Shown in pieces: positions 12,001 through 22,071 of a stretch of DNA of 64,000 bases (the stretch's first letter is position 1; the number at the start of each line of letters is the position of its first letter). Source of the DNA: Yamagishiella unicocca (taxonomy: Eukaryota > Chlorophyta > Chlorophyceae > Chlamydomonadales > Volvocaceae); the NCBI GenBank assembly GCA_003116995.1, contig BDSL01000028.1, forward strand, positions 930,001 to 994,000, in the 5' to 3' direction. The notes under the pieces are model-generated. The model saw only the letters and a program-made list of their open reading frames with translations. It did no database searches and had not been told where the DNA came from. Position numbers and translations under genes: made by a program.

Positions 12001-13130
12001 AGGGCGAGCACGTTCCCTGGCGTGTCCCAGGTATCGCCACATGAACCCCCACTGCCGTTAGCAGATATGCACCAATCCGCTGCCGCAACTGCTCCGAGGG
12101 CATCAGCCGTATTCGCAGCCCGGCCCAGCCCAGGATGCGCCTCCTCACCGATGGCATGGAGCGACTTGCCGCCGAAGCTCCGCTTGCCCGTCCACTCGTT
12201 ACTCTGCAGCGAGAGGCAGGGAGCGGAGGAGGGCGCAGGGCCTACCATTGGGTAACGGAACTGGGCATTTGTAACGGTAACGGGAGCGGAGCATATGTAC
12301 AGGTAATGGGAGCGGGGTACTTGTGCAAGTAATGGGAGCGGGGTATTTGTACAGGTAATGGGGCCGGGGCATAAATACAGGCAACGGGAACGGGGCTTTC
12401 GGCGTGCGGGGGGGTGCCCGCGGGACTCGGGCCGTCGGTTCGTCCGCGAGTGCTATCAGCGGGGCATGGGATGTGCGGTGTTGTTGGGAATGCTGCTGGG
12501 CAGGGTGCGGGGGATAAATCCGCACATGCGAGCAGCAAAACCAACCCTACCCACCTTGGTAAAGTCGACGGCCACGATCAGGTTCGATGACTCCAGGCCA
12601 TTGCGTCGTAGCGCGTCCTGGACCTGCTCCGTGCTCGTGAAGCGATCCTGGATAGCTCTGCGATAAACAGATGGTTTGCGGCGGGGCGACGACGAGTGGG
12701 TGAGAAGCTGTTGGAGCGTGGACTACTTGCGGCAAGGTCCTTCGTGTAAATCTCAGAGGACCGCCTCCGAGACGGTCGTTTGTGCCTGACGGTTTACCTG
12801 CCAAACGTTTTAGAAGAGTGCCAAATGTCGGGCAATTAACGAAACGGTCCAGGAGGTGCATCGAGAGCCAATATGCCAGTATATATATCGGTTTATAAAG
12901 AACACGCATATTGCTGTATCTTCTCGGCGCGTGCATGCCCCCTTGACGTATCCTGACACCAACCTGAACTTCATAGTCGGGCTCTGGAAAGCCGCGAAAG
13001 TCCCAGGGGCGCCGGCCCCAGCCGGCACCGACGCAGCCGGCATCGACTCAGCCGGCATCGGCGTAGCCGCATAGTATGGTGCGTAGGAGCGCTTATATGA
13101 TGACTTGGTTTTGCTGCTGCTGGTGCCCAT
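9032..13130 (-). CDS. Copine/RGLG-like protein with C-terminal U-box (E3 ubiquitin ligase)
   Basis: Eleven exons join in phase to 476 residues: 13130-12964, 12657-12555, 12203-12149, 11928-11827, 11485-11401, 11082-10956, 10749-10670, 10331-10226, 9934-9830, 9657-9346, 9220-9032. The start MGTSSSK is a good N-myristoylation site, as in plant RGLG ligases. Residues about 57-345 are the copine-type vWA domain with the MIDAS motif DFTKS (87-91), followed by [15 protein letters not shown] and [14 protein letters not shown]. After a Gly/Ser/Pro-rich linker, residues about 404-476 form a U-box ([20 protein letters not shown]) that ends at the C-terminus. Plant RGLG proteins carry a RING finger in this place, so the U-box is the unusual part. 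Intron 2 holds a tandem repeat. Likely a membrane-anchored E3 ligase that ubiquitinates unknown substrates. Confidence 0.92.
12255..12400 (+). repeat. ~31-bp tandem repeat in copine intron 2
   Basis: Four to five imperfect units built on GGTAATGGGAGCGGGG with a spacer like TACTTGTGCAA lie in the intron between exons 2 and 3. They sit 50-200 nt upstream of the exon 3 acceptor in the transcribed (minus) sense. Confidence 0.75.
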
Positions 13131-14273
13131 TCACAAGGACCGGACAGGTAGCGGAGTGCAGAACCCCAAGTCCGCAAGTCCTCTGATTCTGTAGTATACC
13201 TCAGAAGCTGCGGACACGACTCTTTTTTGGAAAATGTAGGGTGGCTGTGGAGGACTGTTGGTCAAAGTATGTAAAGCAGGATACGAAACTTGATTCGCCT
13301 TCTTGGGCACAGGCTCTTCCTTAAAACATACACGCACAGTTGGGGAAGGCTATAATTTACGTACATCATACGCGGGACGCGGTAGGACGCAACATGAATG
13401 TGTACGGCGCCCGTGCTGCCGCTTGGAATCGCTTGTTTTTTAGGATGGCACTTTGCGCAGCAACGGGCCAACGGCCTACACGGTTAGATCGGGCAACTTT
13501 ATCCTCTCGTATGCTACTCTGGCTAGTCCGCGACAAGCTCTTTGCCAAACGCCCCTGAAGGGCCTTGGGTTCCTGGCCTGCGATGCTGGACTCCATGAAC
13601 CCCATGATATAGTTGGGAAGCGCAGAACATAGGAATTTAATGTTCTACTAGCTCATTACATGTAATTTTGCCATACCGCAACAGGCGGCAACGAATCCTA
13701 ACGAACCACGCACTGTAACTTATGGGTCATCCTTAAGAAGGAGGTAGAACGTATTTGGGAACGAAGGCAGGGGCAGCATAGTCCCACTCACGTGAAAATA
13801 CAATTGTGTTTCATAGGAACATCGAGTTCGGCCATCAAATCCCCACACCCCACGACACACGTCACGGCTACGGTCTGTCCTCCTCCTGGGAAAGGCGTGC
13901 TCGCGCAGAGACATGGAATCTTTATCGGATGCCGACGCATTGACTCATTGGATTCCATGAAACTCGGATCCTCAAAGGGCTGATGGGAAGCCAGACTGGC
14001 CAGTCGCACACCCCAAAACCCTTTCCTCGCCCAACATAGGGTTGCAAATCCTCTTGGATTTGTAGAACAATTGAAAAGAGAGTGACGAACACTGCAAGGA
14101 ACGGCAAAAAGTCTCGATGCGCATACCGGTATGTACAGCTTGTTGCGACCCACCGGCAATTTCCCTATCAAAAATAATCCAAAAGGGGAAATTGTAATTG
14201 AGGGCACACGTCAGAGCTTCTTGATTAAGGCGCAGACATTTAAGCGACCTTGCCCGCGTCTTTGAGGAATGCA
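13131..14273. other. Divergent promoter region between copine and AlkB-like genes
   Basis: The two flanking genes point away from each other, so this 1.1 kb should hold both promoters and 5' UTRs. I see no coding feature with recognisable homology and no repeat of note. Confidence 0.5.
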
Positions 14274-17200
14274 ATGTCGTCTCGACAGACGCAGGGCTTG
14301 CAGCTCCCCGCGGGACAGCAGCGCCTGGACTTCAGCCACGCTCCCAATTCGAAGCGGTCTAGGCCGTCGGAAGCTTCCGACTCGGGCAGCATCGCCATCC
14401 GGCGATGCCCGCCTCCCGGCCGGCCGCGTGTTCCACCGCAGCACCGGGACACCTCCGGAAGCGCTTTTACGGCATGCCCGATCTGTGGCAAACATGTGAG
14501 TGTGGTTTACAGCCCCAGGGTGCGTCGCGAATTGCAACCTGCTGGCAAACCTGCGCGAATGGCGCGCACCAGGTGCAACTGGGCCCTGCAAGGCCGCATC
14601 TTCCTGCCCACACCTCTTGCCCTCCCTCCCTTGCTTGCCTCCTTGCCTCCTTCCCGTCCTCGCTTGCGCCTCTCCAAAGGTGCCGCTGCTGTGCATCAAT
14701 ACGCACCTGGACGCTCAGTGCCCTGGGGGTGGGGGACCGGGAGCAAGTGCTGGGGGGCCGGGAGCAGGGCCGGGGCCTGGGGCTGTGGGCGCGTCGTCGG
14801 CCTCTGCAGCTATCAGGGGCGACAGGGCGGCCTGGCAGGTGGGGGCGCGGAGGGCGGGACTGGGGGAGGCAGTAGCTCGGCAGCAGCTGCCTGCTGGCGT
14901 CAGCCCTGCGTCTGAGGGAGCGCATGCGGTGGCGGTGGCGGGAGGGCTGGAGGCGGTTACGAGTGCGGGCGGTGCGGAGGGCGCACCGGCGGTGGAGGCG
15001 CGGCAGCAGCCCTGCACGATACAGCACCAACACCAACACCAACACCAACACCAGCAACGCCAACGATATCAACCGCAGTATGAGCGCCAAGGCGACCAGC
15101 AGCAGCCGGCGGGCGATCACCGGGCTGCGGAGTTGGCCCCCGCCCACCCGCTGCGACCACAGGCCAACGCGACCGCGACGGCGACCGCGCTGCTGCCCCC
15201 GGCCGCCTCCGTCCCCGCGCCGCTGCTGGCTCCCTGCCTGGCCCCCGCCTGCAATGCCGCTTTCATAGGCGACCGATACGACACCGATGATGACGTGGTA
15301 TGTGTTACCGAAATGCCCGCAATCACAACCGTCGCCACAACCGCAACCGTACCAACCGCTGGGCAGCCCGCACCTGCATCACTGGCCTCATCATCACAAC
15401 CACCAGCATACCCACCATCGGGTGCTGCTGATCCCATGGCGGCGGCGGCGGTCGCCAGGGCTTTAGAGCAGCGGCCGCGGGGCCACCATCACGGCCGGTC
15501 CGCTTGGGGGGATAAGGAAGACAGATGCCATGACCAGACCGCGAGCTGGGAGCCAGGCGGAGGCGGAGGCGGAGGCGGAGGCGGAGGCGGAGGTGGAGGT
15601 GGAGGTGGAGGTGGAGGCGGAGGCGGCCAGCACGACAAGGGGACCGGGCCGGTCGGCAGCTGCGCGATCGGCGGGTGCAGCGGCAGCGGGAGGTCCGGCA
15701 GCGGAGGCCCGGCACCGCCTGCGGTAAGCAGCGACCGGGGCTGGTGTCAGGACCAGCAGCAGGCCCAAACGCGGACGCCGGCTGTGCACCCGATGTTTCT
15801 GCCGCAGCGGGGCCGGCAGCTGCTGGCGGGGTGCCGGCGGGAGGCGGAGGCGGTGGCTCACGTCTCGCGTGCGACTAGCGGCACCGGCGGCACCGGCACC
15901 TTCTGTTGGAATGATCCGGCAGTGGCAGGGGAGGAGGAGGAGGACGGAGGCGAGGAGGGCGTCGGCCGGGGCCTAGGGGGCGAGTGCGGCGGCGGAGCTG
16001 GTGGGGCCGCCGGCGGCGACGGCGACGGCGGCGGCAGGGAGGCTGGGGAGTGGCGGATGCTCGGCCTCAGGCAGGTGCGGACGTGGCGGTTAGGGATCGG
16101 ACGAGCAGCCGGTGTAGATTGGTGGGTTGCGTAGTGGGTCTCCCTTCACGTCACGCGTCGACCTCCGTACGGCAGGTCCGGCATCTATCCCTGGAGGGCC
16201 ACTACGTCGTACCTGACTTCGTGACGGCCGAGGAGGAGGCGGCGCTGGTGGCGCTCTGCGACGACCCGGCGCTCAAGCCCCCCTGGAGCCCCTGGATCGG
16301 CCAGTCGTACGGCAACGCCACCGCGCAGAAGACACGGTGAGTCGGGGCCGGGGAGGTGAGGCACCGTCTGGGTCTGACTCAGCGCTTGGGTCCCAGCCTG
16401 CCTGGGCCCTTCCTGGAGTCCCTCTCTTTGAGCTCCGACCAGCGGCGCCCCCTGCCTGCCTGCCTGCCTCCCTCAGGGCCAAGCGCTGGGGTGTCCTGCC
16501 GGACTACCACCGCCGCGGGGTGGCCCCCCTGGAGCACCCCCTGCCGCCGCTGCTGCAGCTCCTGGCGGAGCGCATGAGGGCGCGAGTGGAAGCGCTGCGG
16601 GTGTGTGGCGCGGGGGCCGGGGGCGGGGGGGCCCGGGGGCGGGGGGGGCCCGGGGGCGGGGGGGCCCGGGGGCGGGGGGGGGGGCGGGTAGTATCCTAAC
16701 TCGGCGGTTATGGCAGTATGGCAAGCTAAATTAGCCAGTGCTAACCGTATAAGGTACGTTTTCCGACGCTGCCTACCCCGCACCCACAGGGCTTCCGGCC
16801 CAACGAGGCCAACGCCATCGACTACCGCCGCTCGCGGGGTTCTTGGTTGCGGCCCCATGTGGACGACAGGTAGCGGCGGGGAGGGAGAGAAACCGCAATG
16901 AAACACGTGGAAAACGACACAGGGGGGAACCCCTAGGTGGGCAAAGGGGAAGGGAGGAGGGGGATGGCAGCCACCTGCACAAACACAATCACACGGTATC
17001 CGGGCAGCACCCCCGACCTTGCCTTCTTCGCGACCCACGGCCGAAACCTCCCTCAACGACTTCACAACCGCCACCAACTGCCGCTAACTACCTTTTTCCT
17101 GCCAGGATCCTCAGCGCCGACCTGATCGTCACTCTGTCGCTGGCGGGCTCCGCCGTCATGACCTTCGCCGGGGACAGGGCTGGGGCGGCCGGGGGCAGGC

Positions 17201-17590
17201 GGGGCCAGGAGGAGGAGGGGATCCGGGTCCGGCTGGAGCGGAGGACACTGCAGGTGCTACGGAGGGCCGAGGCGGGGGGGGGCTGCAGGACTGAGGGCTG
17301 GGTCCAACCAGGGGCCCGCGAGCAGCCTCTCTCACCTTGCCGGCTTCTGGTGATTGCCAGGCACCACTTTCCCCGTCCCCATAGGACCGGCCGCTCTCTT
17401 TTCCGCCGTGACGGCGGAATTTACGGAGGAATTCACCGTACGACATGCCGTACCCCGCTCGCAGGTGCTGAGTAAAGCCGCCAGGTACAGCTACAGCCAC
17501 GCCATCGCGGCCTCCGACCTGCTGGACGAGCGGCGAGTGTCCATCACCTTCCGCCGCTCCGAGCTGAGGCCGTTCGAGAGGAAGGGCTGA
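14274..17590 (+). CDS. AlkB-family (ALKBH4-like) 2OG-Fe(II) dioxygenase with N-terminal UBZ4-type finger
   Basis: Seven exons join in phase to 751 residues: 14274-14495, 14680-16074, 16176-16336, 16477-16600, 16790-16869, 17106-17253, 17465-17590. Residues 68-88 form a UBZ4-like finger (CPIC...H...C, C-x2-C-x11-H-x4-C), split by intron 1. A long low-complexity segment follows, with His-Gln, Thr-Ala and poly-Gly runs. The C-terminal 210 residues are an AlkB fold: YVVPDFVTAEEEAAL, GFRPNEANAIDY, the iron ligands H657-V-D659 and H722, and the 2-oxoglutarate-binding R734-x5-R740. The motif order resembles ALKBH4. Such enzymes hydroxylate or demethylate nucleic acids or proteins; the substrate here is unknown. 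A UBZ finger suggests recruitment to ubiquitinated chromatin (inference). The large exon 2 could hide an unrecognised intron. Confidence 0.87.
15028..15062 (+). repeat. CACCAA hexamer run coding His-Gln repeats
   Basis: Repeated CACCAA in exon 2 of the AlkB-like gene encodes an alternating His-Gln stretch. Confidence 0.8.
15556..15628 (+). repeat. GGCGGA/GGTGGA run coding poly-Gly
   Basis: About 24 consecutive Gly codons in exon 2 of the AlkB-like gene are built from GGCGGA and GGTGGA hexamers. Length polymorphism is likely. Confidence 0.85.
16615..16690 (+). repeat. G-rich tract (G-quadruplex prone) in AlkB intron 4
   Basis: Runs of 4-8 G separated by single C or GCCC follow almost directly after the exon 4 donor. 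On the sense strand this could form G-quadruplexes in the intron RNA. Confidence 0.75.
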
Positions 17591-18397
17591 GGGGGCGGGA
17601 TTGCGGGGTCGCGCGCAGGCGGCGGCGGGGGAGAGGCGCCGAGAGCAGTCGTGTCGTGCAGCGAGGCATTAGGACCAGGGCCCGGGTCAGAGCTGCCCCC
17701 GCTGGCGGCATTGGACGAGCGAGGTACACACGGATGACGTATCCGTATGTTTCCTTCGGTACGGATGACCCGAGTACAGTATAAATTTAATTTCGAACAT
17801 TTCATGTTAGGCCCAAGAGGGTTGCCACCTGTAGTATGCTGCTTGCGAGAGAGGCAGTTTTGACGTCTACTGGCTGGGGCGAGCCCAGACTCCAGAGGTT
17901 TCCGGACAAAATGATGCGCAAGTGAGCGAGAGTCGAGTGTCCATAAGAGCAGAGTGAACAGCGAAGAGATTACACTGTCCGTGCATTGCACGGTATACGA
18001 GTGCGTGTACGAGTGCGTGTACGAGCTGTCCGCTACGTGCACAGCAACCAGGCGAGCTGGGCGCCGAAGTAAGGCCCGCCAGACCCCGAACGGCACTCGG
18101 ACGACAAGCGCTGCACGCTCTGTCGCGAAAATTTCCCCACTTGACCCAAAACCAATGATGAAATCAGTTTCACGAGCCGGAAATCGAATTGCCATACTCT
18201 CACGAACGCGCGACCCTCTGCTGCAAGTACGCTCACATGCACATAATGCCGACATGTTGCATCGCAGATAACATCTTGAACCAAAACTGACCGAGGCACC
18301 GCCCCTCGAACAAAATTATTACAGCCAACGAGCTTGCTCTCGCAAAACGCGTCCACCCTCCGAGCGGTGTACGCCGCCTGAAGCGTGTACGGCGCGG
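17591..18397. other. 3' regions of convergent AlkB-like and FKBP genes
   Basis: Convergent 3' flanks. A short direct repeat GTGCGTGTACGA occurs near 18001-18022. An FKBP poly(A) signal lies at 18319-18323 on the minus strand. I found no TGTAA for the AlkB-like gene. Confidence 0.5.
18319..18323 (-). terminator. TGTAA poly(A) signal of FKBP gene
   Basis: TTACA on the plus strand, so TGTAA in the transcript, lies about 75 nt past the FKBP stop codon. Confidence 0.6.
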
Positions 18398-21300
18398 TTA
18401 CAAAAACTCCGCGTACGAGATGCTGCCGCAGTTCTCGGACTGCTGGTTGGCGCCCCCAGAGCCGCACTTGGCGATGCCCTGACGTACACGCGCGCGAATG
18501 AGCAGTTGACAAGGGGTGGAGCGGTGGGTGCGGAGGCGGTGATAGCGAGTTTGTCCGACAACTCATACGACAATGTTGTGTACTGACATTGGATGGCGGG
18601 TCGTCCCGGGCCGGCGGCGCTTTTCCTCCTGCACCCCAGGCGACCCCGCGCCGCCCCTCAACGTGTCGGCTCAGGGGCTTTTCTCCCCTCCCACCCCTCC
18701 TGCCACAGCAGCCGCGGGCTCAGCCTTTCTCACCTTTGTTAGCTGGTCGGGCCCCACCGCCGACAGCCGCAGCACCTCCACCTCGTACAGCAGCGTTGAG
18801 TCGCCGGGTACGACGCCGTACGGCGCCACCACGGTACGGCTGCCGAAGCCCAGCGCCGCCGGCACACGGACGGTGCGCTTGGCGCCGATGGACATCCCCT
18901 CCAGAGCCTGCTCGTGGGAACGCATCGCAGGGCGGTTGGCAGTGGTATGGTGGTGCTTTGATGGCGGTCCTAATGGTGGTGGTGGTGGTCGTCGTTTCTA
19001 AAAAGATGGTGGTAGTGGCGGTGGTAGTGGCGGTGGTAGTGGCGGTGGTAGTGGCGGTGGTAGTGGTGGTGGTCGTCATCCCACATCTACATGACCGACC
19101 CCCATCCCCCCCACACAGCCGCCGCCACACGGCCTCCGCCGTCCAACGCCGTACGCCGCCGTACCAGCCCGCGTTGTACCCGACTCCCCGTATATCCGTC
19201 ATCCCCTTTCCTGCCTCCGCCTCTTTCGCCGCGCCGCTGGGGCCTCTTCGTTGCTTTGACCCCTGTCCACCCGCTTAGCGCCTGGATATTGTTTCTAACG
19301 CCCCCTGCTGCCCCCTGCCCGCATGCTTCGCGTCGACCGCTTTCCCCACCCGCTCTGGGCCCTGGCCAGGTGAGTTCCGCCACTGGGTTGGGCCTCTGTT
19401 CTGGTAGTTTTTTGCTAGTCGTTGCGTTCTTGTCTGCGGGCGTCGGGAACTGCGTCTGGGCTTTCGCGTCCCCCATGGCGGCGCGGCGCGGCTTCGGCCT
19501 GCTCTCCTGGACGACAGCGGACCTCCTCTGGTAATGACAGCTTCCTCACACATCTGGTCGGTATTCGGGCGGGTCGGGACGGGGACTCCGACTAGGACTG
19601 GGACTGGGACCGGACCGCGATGGCCGCTCTCCCATAGCGCCCCAACTCCCACAGTTTTCCTACTAGCGCCCAAAAACGATTCTGCGGAAAATTTACGTGC
19701 GTCGCGTGGGGTCCTCGCTCCCGTGCGTCTCGCCGTAGCCGATATAGCTTAGCCGCCAAAGGTCATATTACGACCTTCGGCTTTCGTATCCCCAACCCAG
19801 TTCTCCAGCATGCATCTCAAAACTTCTGTTTCAAACGGTTTTTTTCGGACATCCACGGGTTTCCCTCGAACCCCACACAGCCGCACCTGCAGCAGCCCCT
19901 CGCAGATCCCGGGCACGGGCCCCCCACCCAGAGCAATGGCGGCGGGGCGCAGCACTCCGACCCCCCCGTTCAGGTAGGCCTGGTTGCAGGGGGGTGGGAG
20001 GGGGTTGCAGGGGGTGGGAGGGGGTTTGGAGGCATACATTGCTGAGAGGCGGCGGGCTGGTGGTTAGGGGATTGGACGGCGGACGGGCCCAGTGCAGTTG
20101 GCAGCGGAAACGTGTCAGGGGCGGCATGTCGTCGTTATCTCCTGCACGGGTGCACGCGGTGAAGGAGGAATCAAGTCCCCCATTGTTCAGCCATCAAGGG
20201 GATACCCCCTAACGAAAGCATCTCCGGTCGATATGTCGACAGCTCGGCCGGCGGGCTCACCTGCCACCCGCCTATTGTGCGGTGATCCCTCGTGCAGGGC
20301 CGCTACTCACCACCTGACAGCCCTGTTCCGGCCCTCCCACCGCTGCTGCTGCTGCTGCTGCGCCGCCGTCACCCACCCAGATCGCAGATTCTCTTATAAC
20401 CACCCACCTCGCCGCCACGGGTCGAGTCAAACACCTGACCGGTGGCCTCCAGCCGGCCTGCACTCGAACCGGAGGGCGACCCGGGAACAAGGGAGCGGAG
20501 TTTTGGGACACGGTCGGGGCTGGCTGGTTCCGGAGCCGATGGAGGTGTCCCGGCGATGGCCAGCTGTGCGAGGAGGAGCTGAACGCGGGGTTGTGGTGTG
20601 TACGGAATTCTAATACCGAATGACGTTGGCCGTTTGTCGTGGCGTTGCGGGGGCTGCCTCCAGACCGGAAGACGTCTACTGATGTGTCCAGCGCGCAGAG
20701 CGTGAGGGCTGAAGCTGCTGCTGCTGTTGCGCTGTGGGGCTTATGTTTCCTCGAGGCGGCACCCTGGCTGGGAACAAGGAAGCCAAACCGGTGCTGCTGC
20801 GCTACGTTCCCCCTGCTCGCCCGCGGTTGCTTTTGGCTGCTGCTGTCGGACACGACCCGCTGATCCAGTGGACACCGCGCCTCCGGCATTGCCTCCTATA
20901 GAGGGTCGGATCGGGTCAGGGTTTTGAGACCCTGATCCGATCCTATAGAGGGTCGGATCGGATCAGGATCTCAAAACCCTGACGAGCTCCAAAACCCTGA
21001 CGAGCTCCAAAACCCCGACGAGCTCCAAAACCCCGACGAGCTCCAAAACCCCTTTTGCCGTTGCCCCATGTTGCCCTTATGACGCTCTTAAGCTGCCCAC
21101 GCGTAAGACGGCCGCCACGCTTCCCCTCGTCCCCCGTTGCTCACCAACGTAGTGGAAGAGAAGCAAGTCGCCGCGGCGAGCTCCGCGAGATCCGATTCCC
21201 TTCACGTCGTCCAGGAGCTCGATGCTCGCGGCATTGGCGCGCGCGACTGTAGTTTGCAAGCGAAAGCCGTCAGCTGCACCATCCAGGTTTTAAGATGGCA

Positions 21301-21561
21301 CCAATAAGGCCCACCTGTGGCAGCGGCAGCAGCGGCTGTAAGGCCCGTAACGGCTGCGAAAAGGGTTCGTCGACTCCACGTCACATTACTGCCGTTGACC
21401 TCGCTGCTCTTCCGCACATCCTTCAACGGGGTGTTGCACTGCTGGTGTCCATTTGAAGCGCTGCTCCTGGTGATCGACGCGAAGCGTTCCCCTCCGGATC
21501 CGGGGCGAACCGGTGTCCTTGAAACGATTGATTGCTTTGCCAAAAACATCTCTATTGGCAT
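18398..21561 (-). CDS. FKBP-type peptidyl-prolyl isomerase, predicted thylakoid lumen
   Basis: Six exons join in phase to 248 residues: 21561-21315, 21246-21145, 20457-20408, 19979-19887, 18907-18734, 18478-18398. An in-frame TAG just upstream fixes the ATG. Residues 1-86 look like a bipartite chloroplast targeting peptide: a Ser/Arg/Lys-rich part, then a twin-arginine hydrophobic signal (S-R64-R65-TLFAAVTGL) and an A-x-A cleavage site (ARA/NA at 84-86). The mature part is an FKBP domain: GDLLLFHYVGRL, FDSTRGGE, GGPVPGICEG, GAKRTVRVP and LGFGSRT. A Cys-containing tail ends in SYAEFL. It probably catalyses proline isomerisation or acts as a chaperone in the lumen after Tat import (inference). 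The exact lumenal FKBP subtype is uncertain. Confidence 0.92.
18957..19080 (+). repeat. GGTGGTAGTGGC-type repeat in FKBP intron 4
   Basis: Trinucleotide-like GGT/AGT/GGC repeats lie 50-170 nt upstream of the exon 5 acceptor in the transcribed sense, where they form a C-rich tract. Confidence 0.75.
19795..19880 (-). repeat. Intron repeat of the GGAAACCCGTGG family (FKBP intron 4)
   Basis: In the transcribed (minus) sense the copy begins a few bases after the exon 4 donor with GGTTCGAGGGAAACCCGTGG, followed by ATGTCCG, an A-run and CAGAAGTTTTGAGATGCATG. Close relatives occur at 28165-28250, 29703-29772 and 47690-47750. Confidence 0.8.
19981..20030 (+). repeat. ~20-bp tandem repeat abutting FKBP exon 4 acceptor
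   Basis: Units of GGGGGTGGGAGGGGGTTGCA. In the transcribed sense, C-rich units with TGCAACC run directly into the acceptor TGCAACCAG, so the last unit includes the splice site. Confidence 0.7.
20896..20985. repeat. Inverted repeat in FKBP intron 2
   Basis: GGATCGGGTCAGGG and CCCTGATCCGATCC (20908-20943) pair with one mismatch around an 8-nt loop. The left half of the unit then recurs directly. Confidence 0.75.
20975..21052 (+). repeat. 17-bp tandem repeat (CCAAAACCCYGACGAGCT) in FKBP intron 2
   Basis: Four to five consecutive units lie just right of the inverted repeat and about 95 nt from the exon 2 donor. Confidence 0.8.
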
Positions 21562-22071
21562 GCACTAAGGATCATATAATAATGCGCGCTGGTCGCAATA
21601 GAAGATTTGAACATTTCACACTGCGATTGCCTAAGGTTACATGTCTCAACCGGTATACGAAGATGCCCGCGCAATGCTGATATGGTAATGTGACGTCCCC
21701 ATACCACCTCTGACACACAGAAAGATGCATGTGAGCACTAGATGTATATAGGATTATTCGAGTGCAAATCGGGTGAATGTCTTCGGGACGCCATTGACAC
21801 GCAACGTCCACCTAATGTTGGCAGGTTCCTATCAGATGGCCAATACTACATATCCTTAGCTCGATTGCGTATCGACCACTGGACGATCGTAGAGTCGTAA
21901 CGGCGTGCCCTGTCAGCGCCGGCGCCTCCCTTTTTGGAGCCCCAATCGGATTCGGCGCGCCCACAGGCAATTACGTTGCACAAGGGACGATTTCTGCAGG
22001 AGAGTGCGTAGTACAAGGTGATCTAGGGAGCTAAGGTGGCTGAATTACTGGGGGTAGGCGACTGGCTACCC
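21562..22071. other. Divergent promoter region between FKBP and ankyrin genes
   Basis: About 510 bp between two divergent start codons, presumably holding both promoters. No specific element was recognised. Confidence 0.5.
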
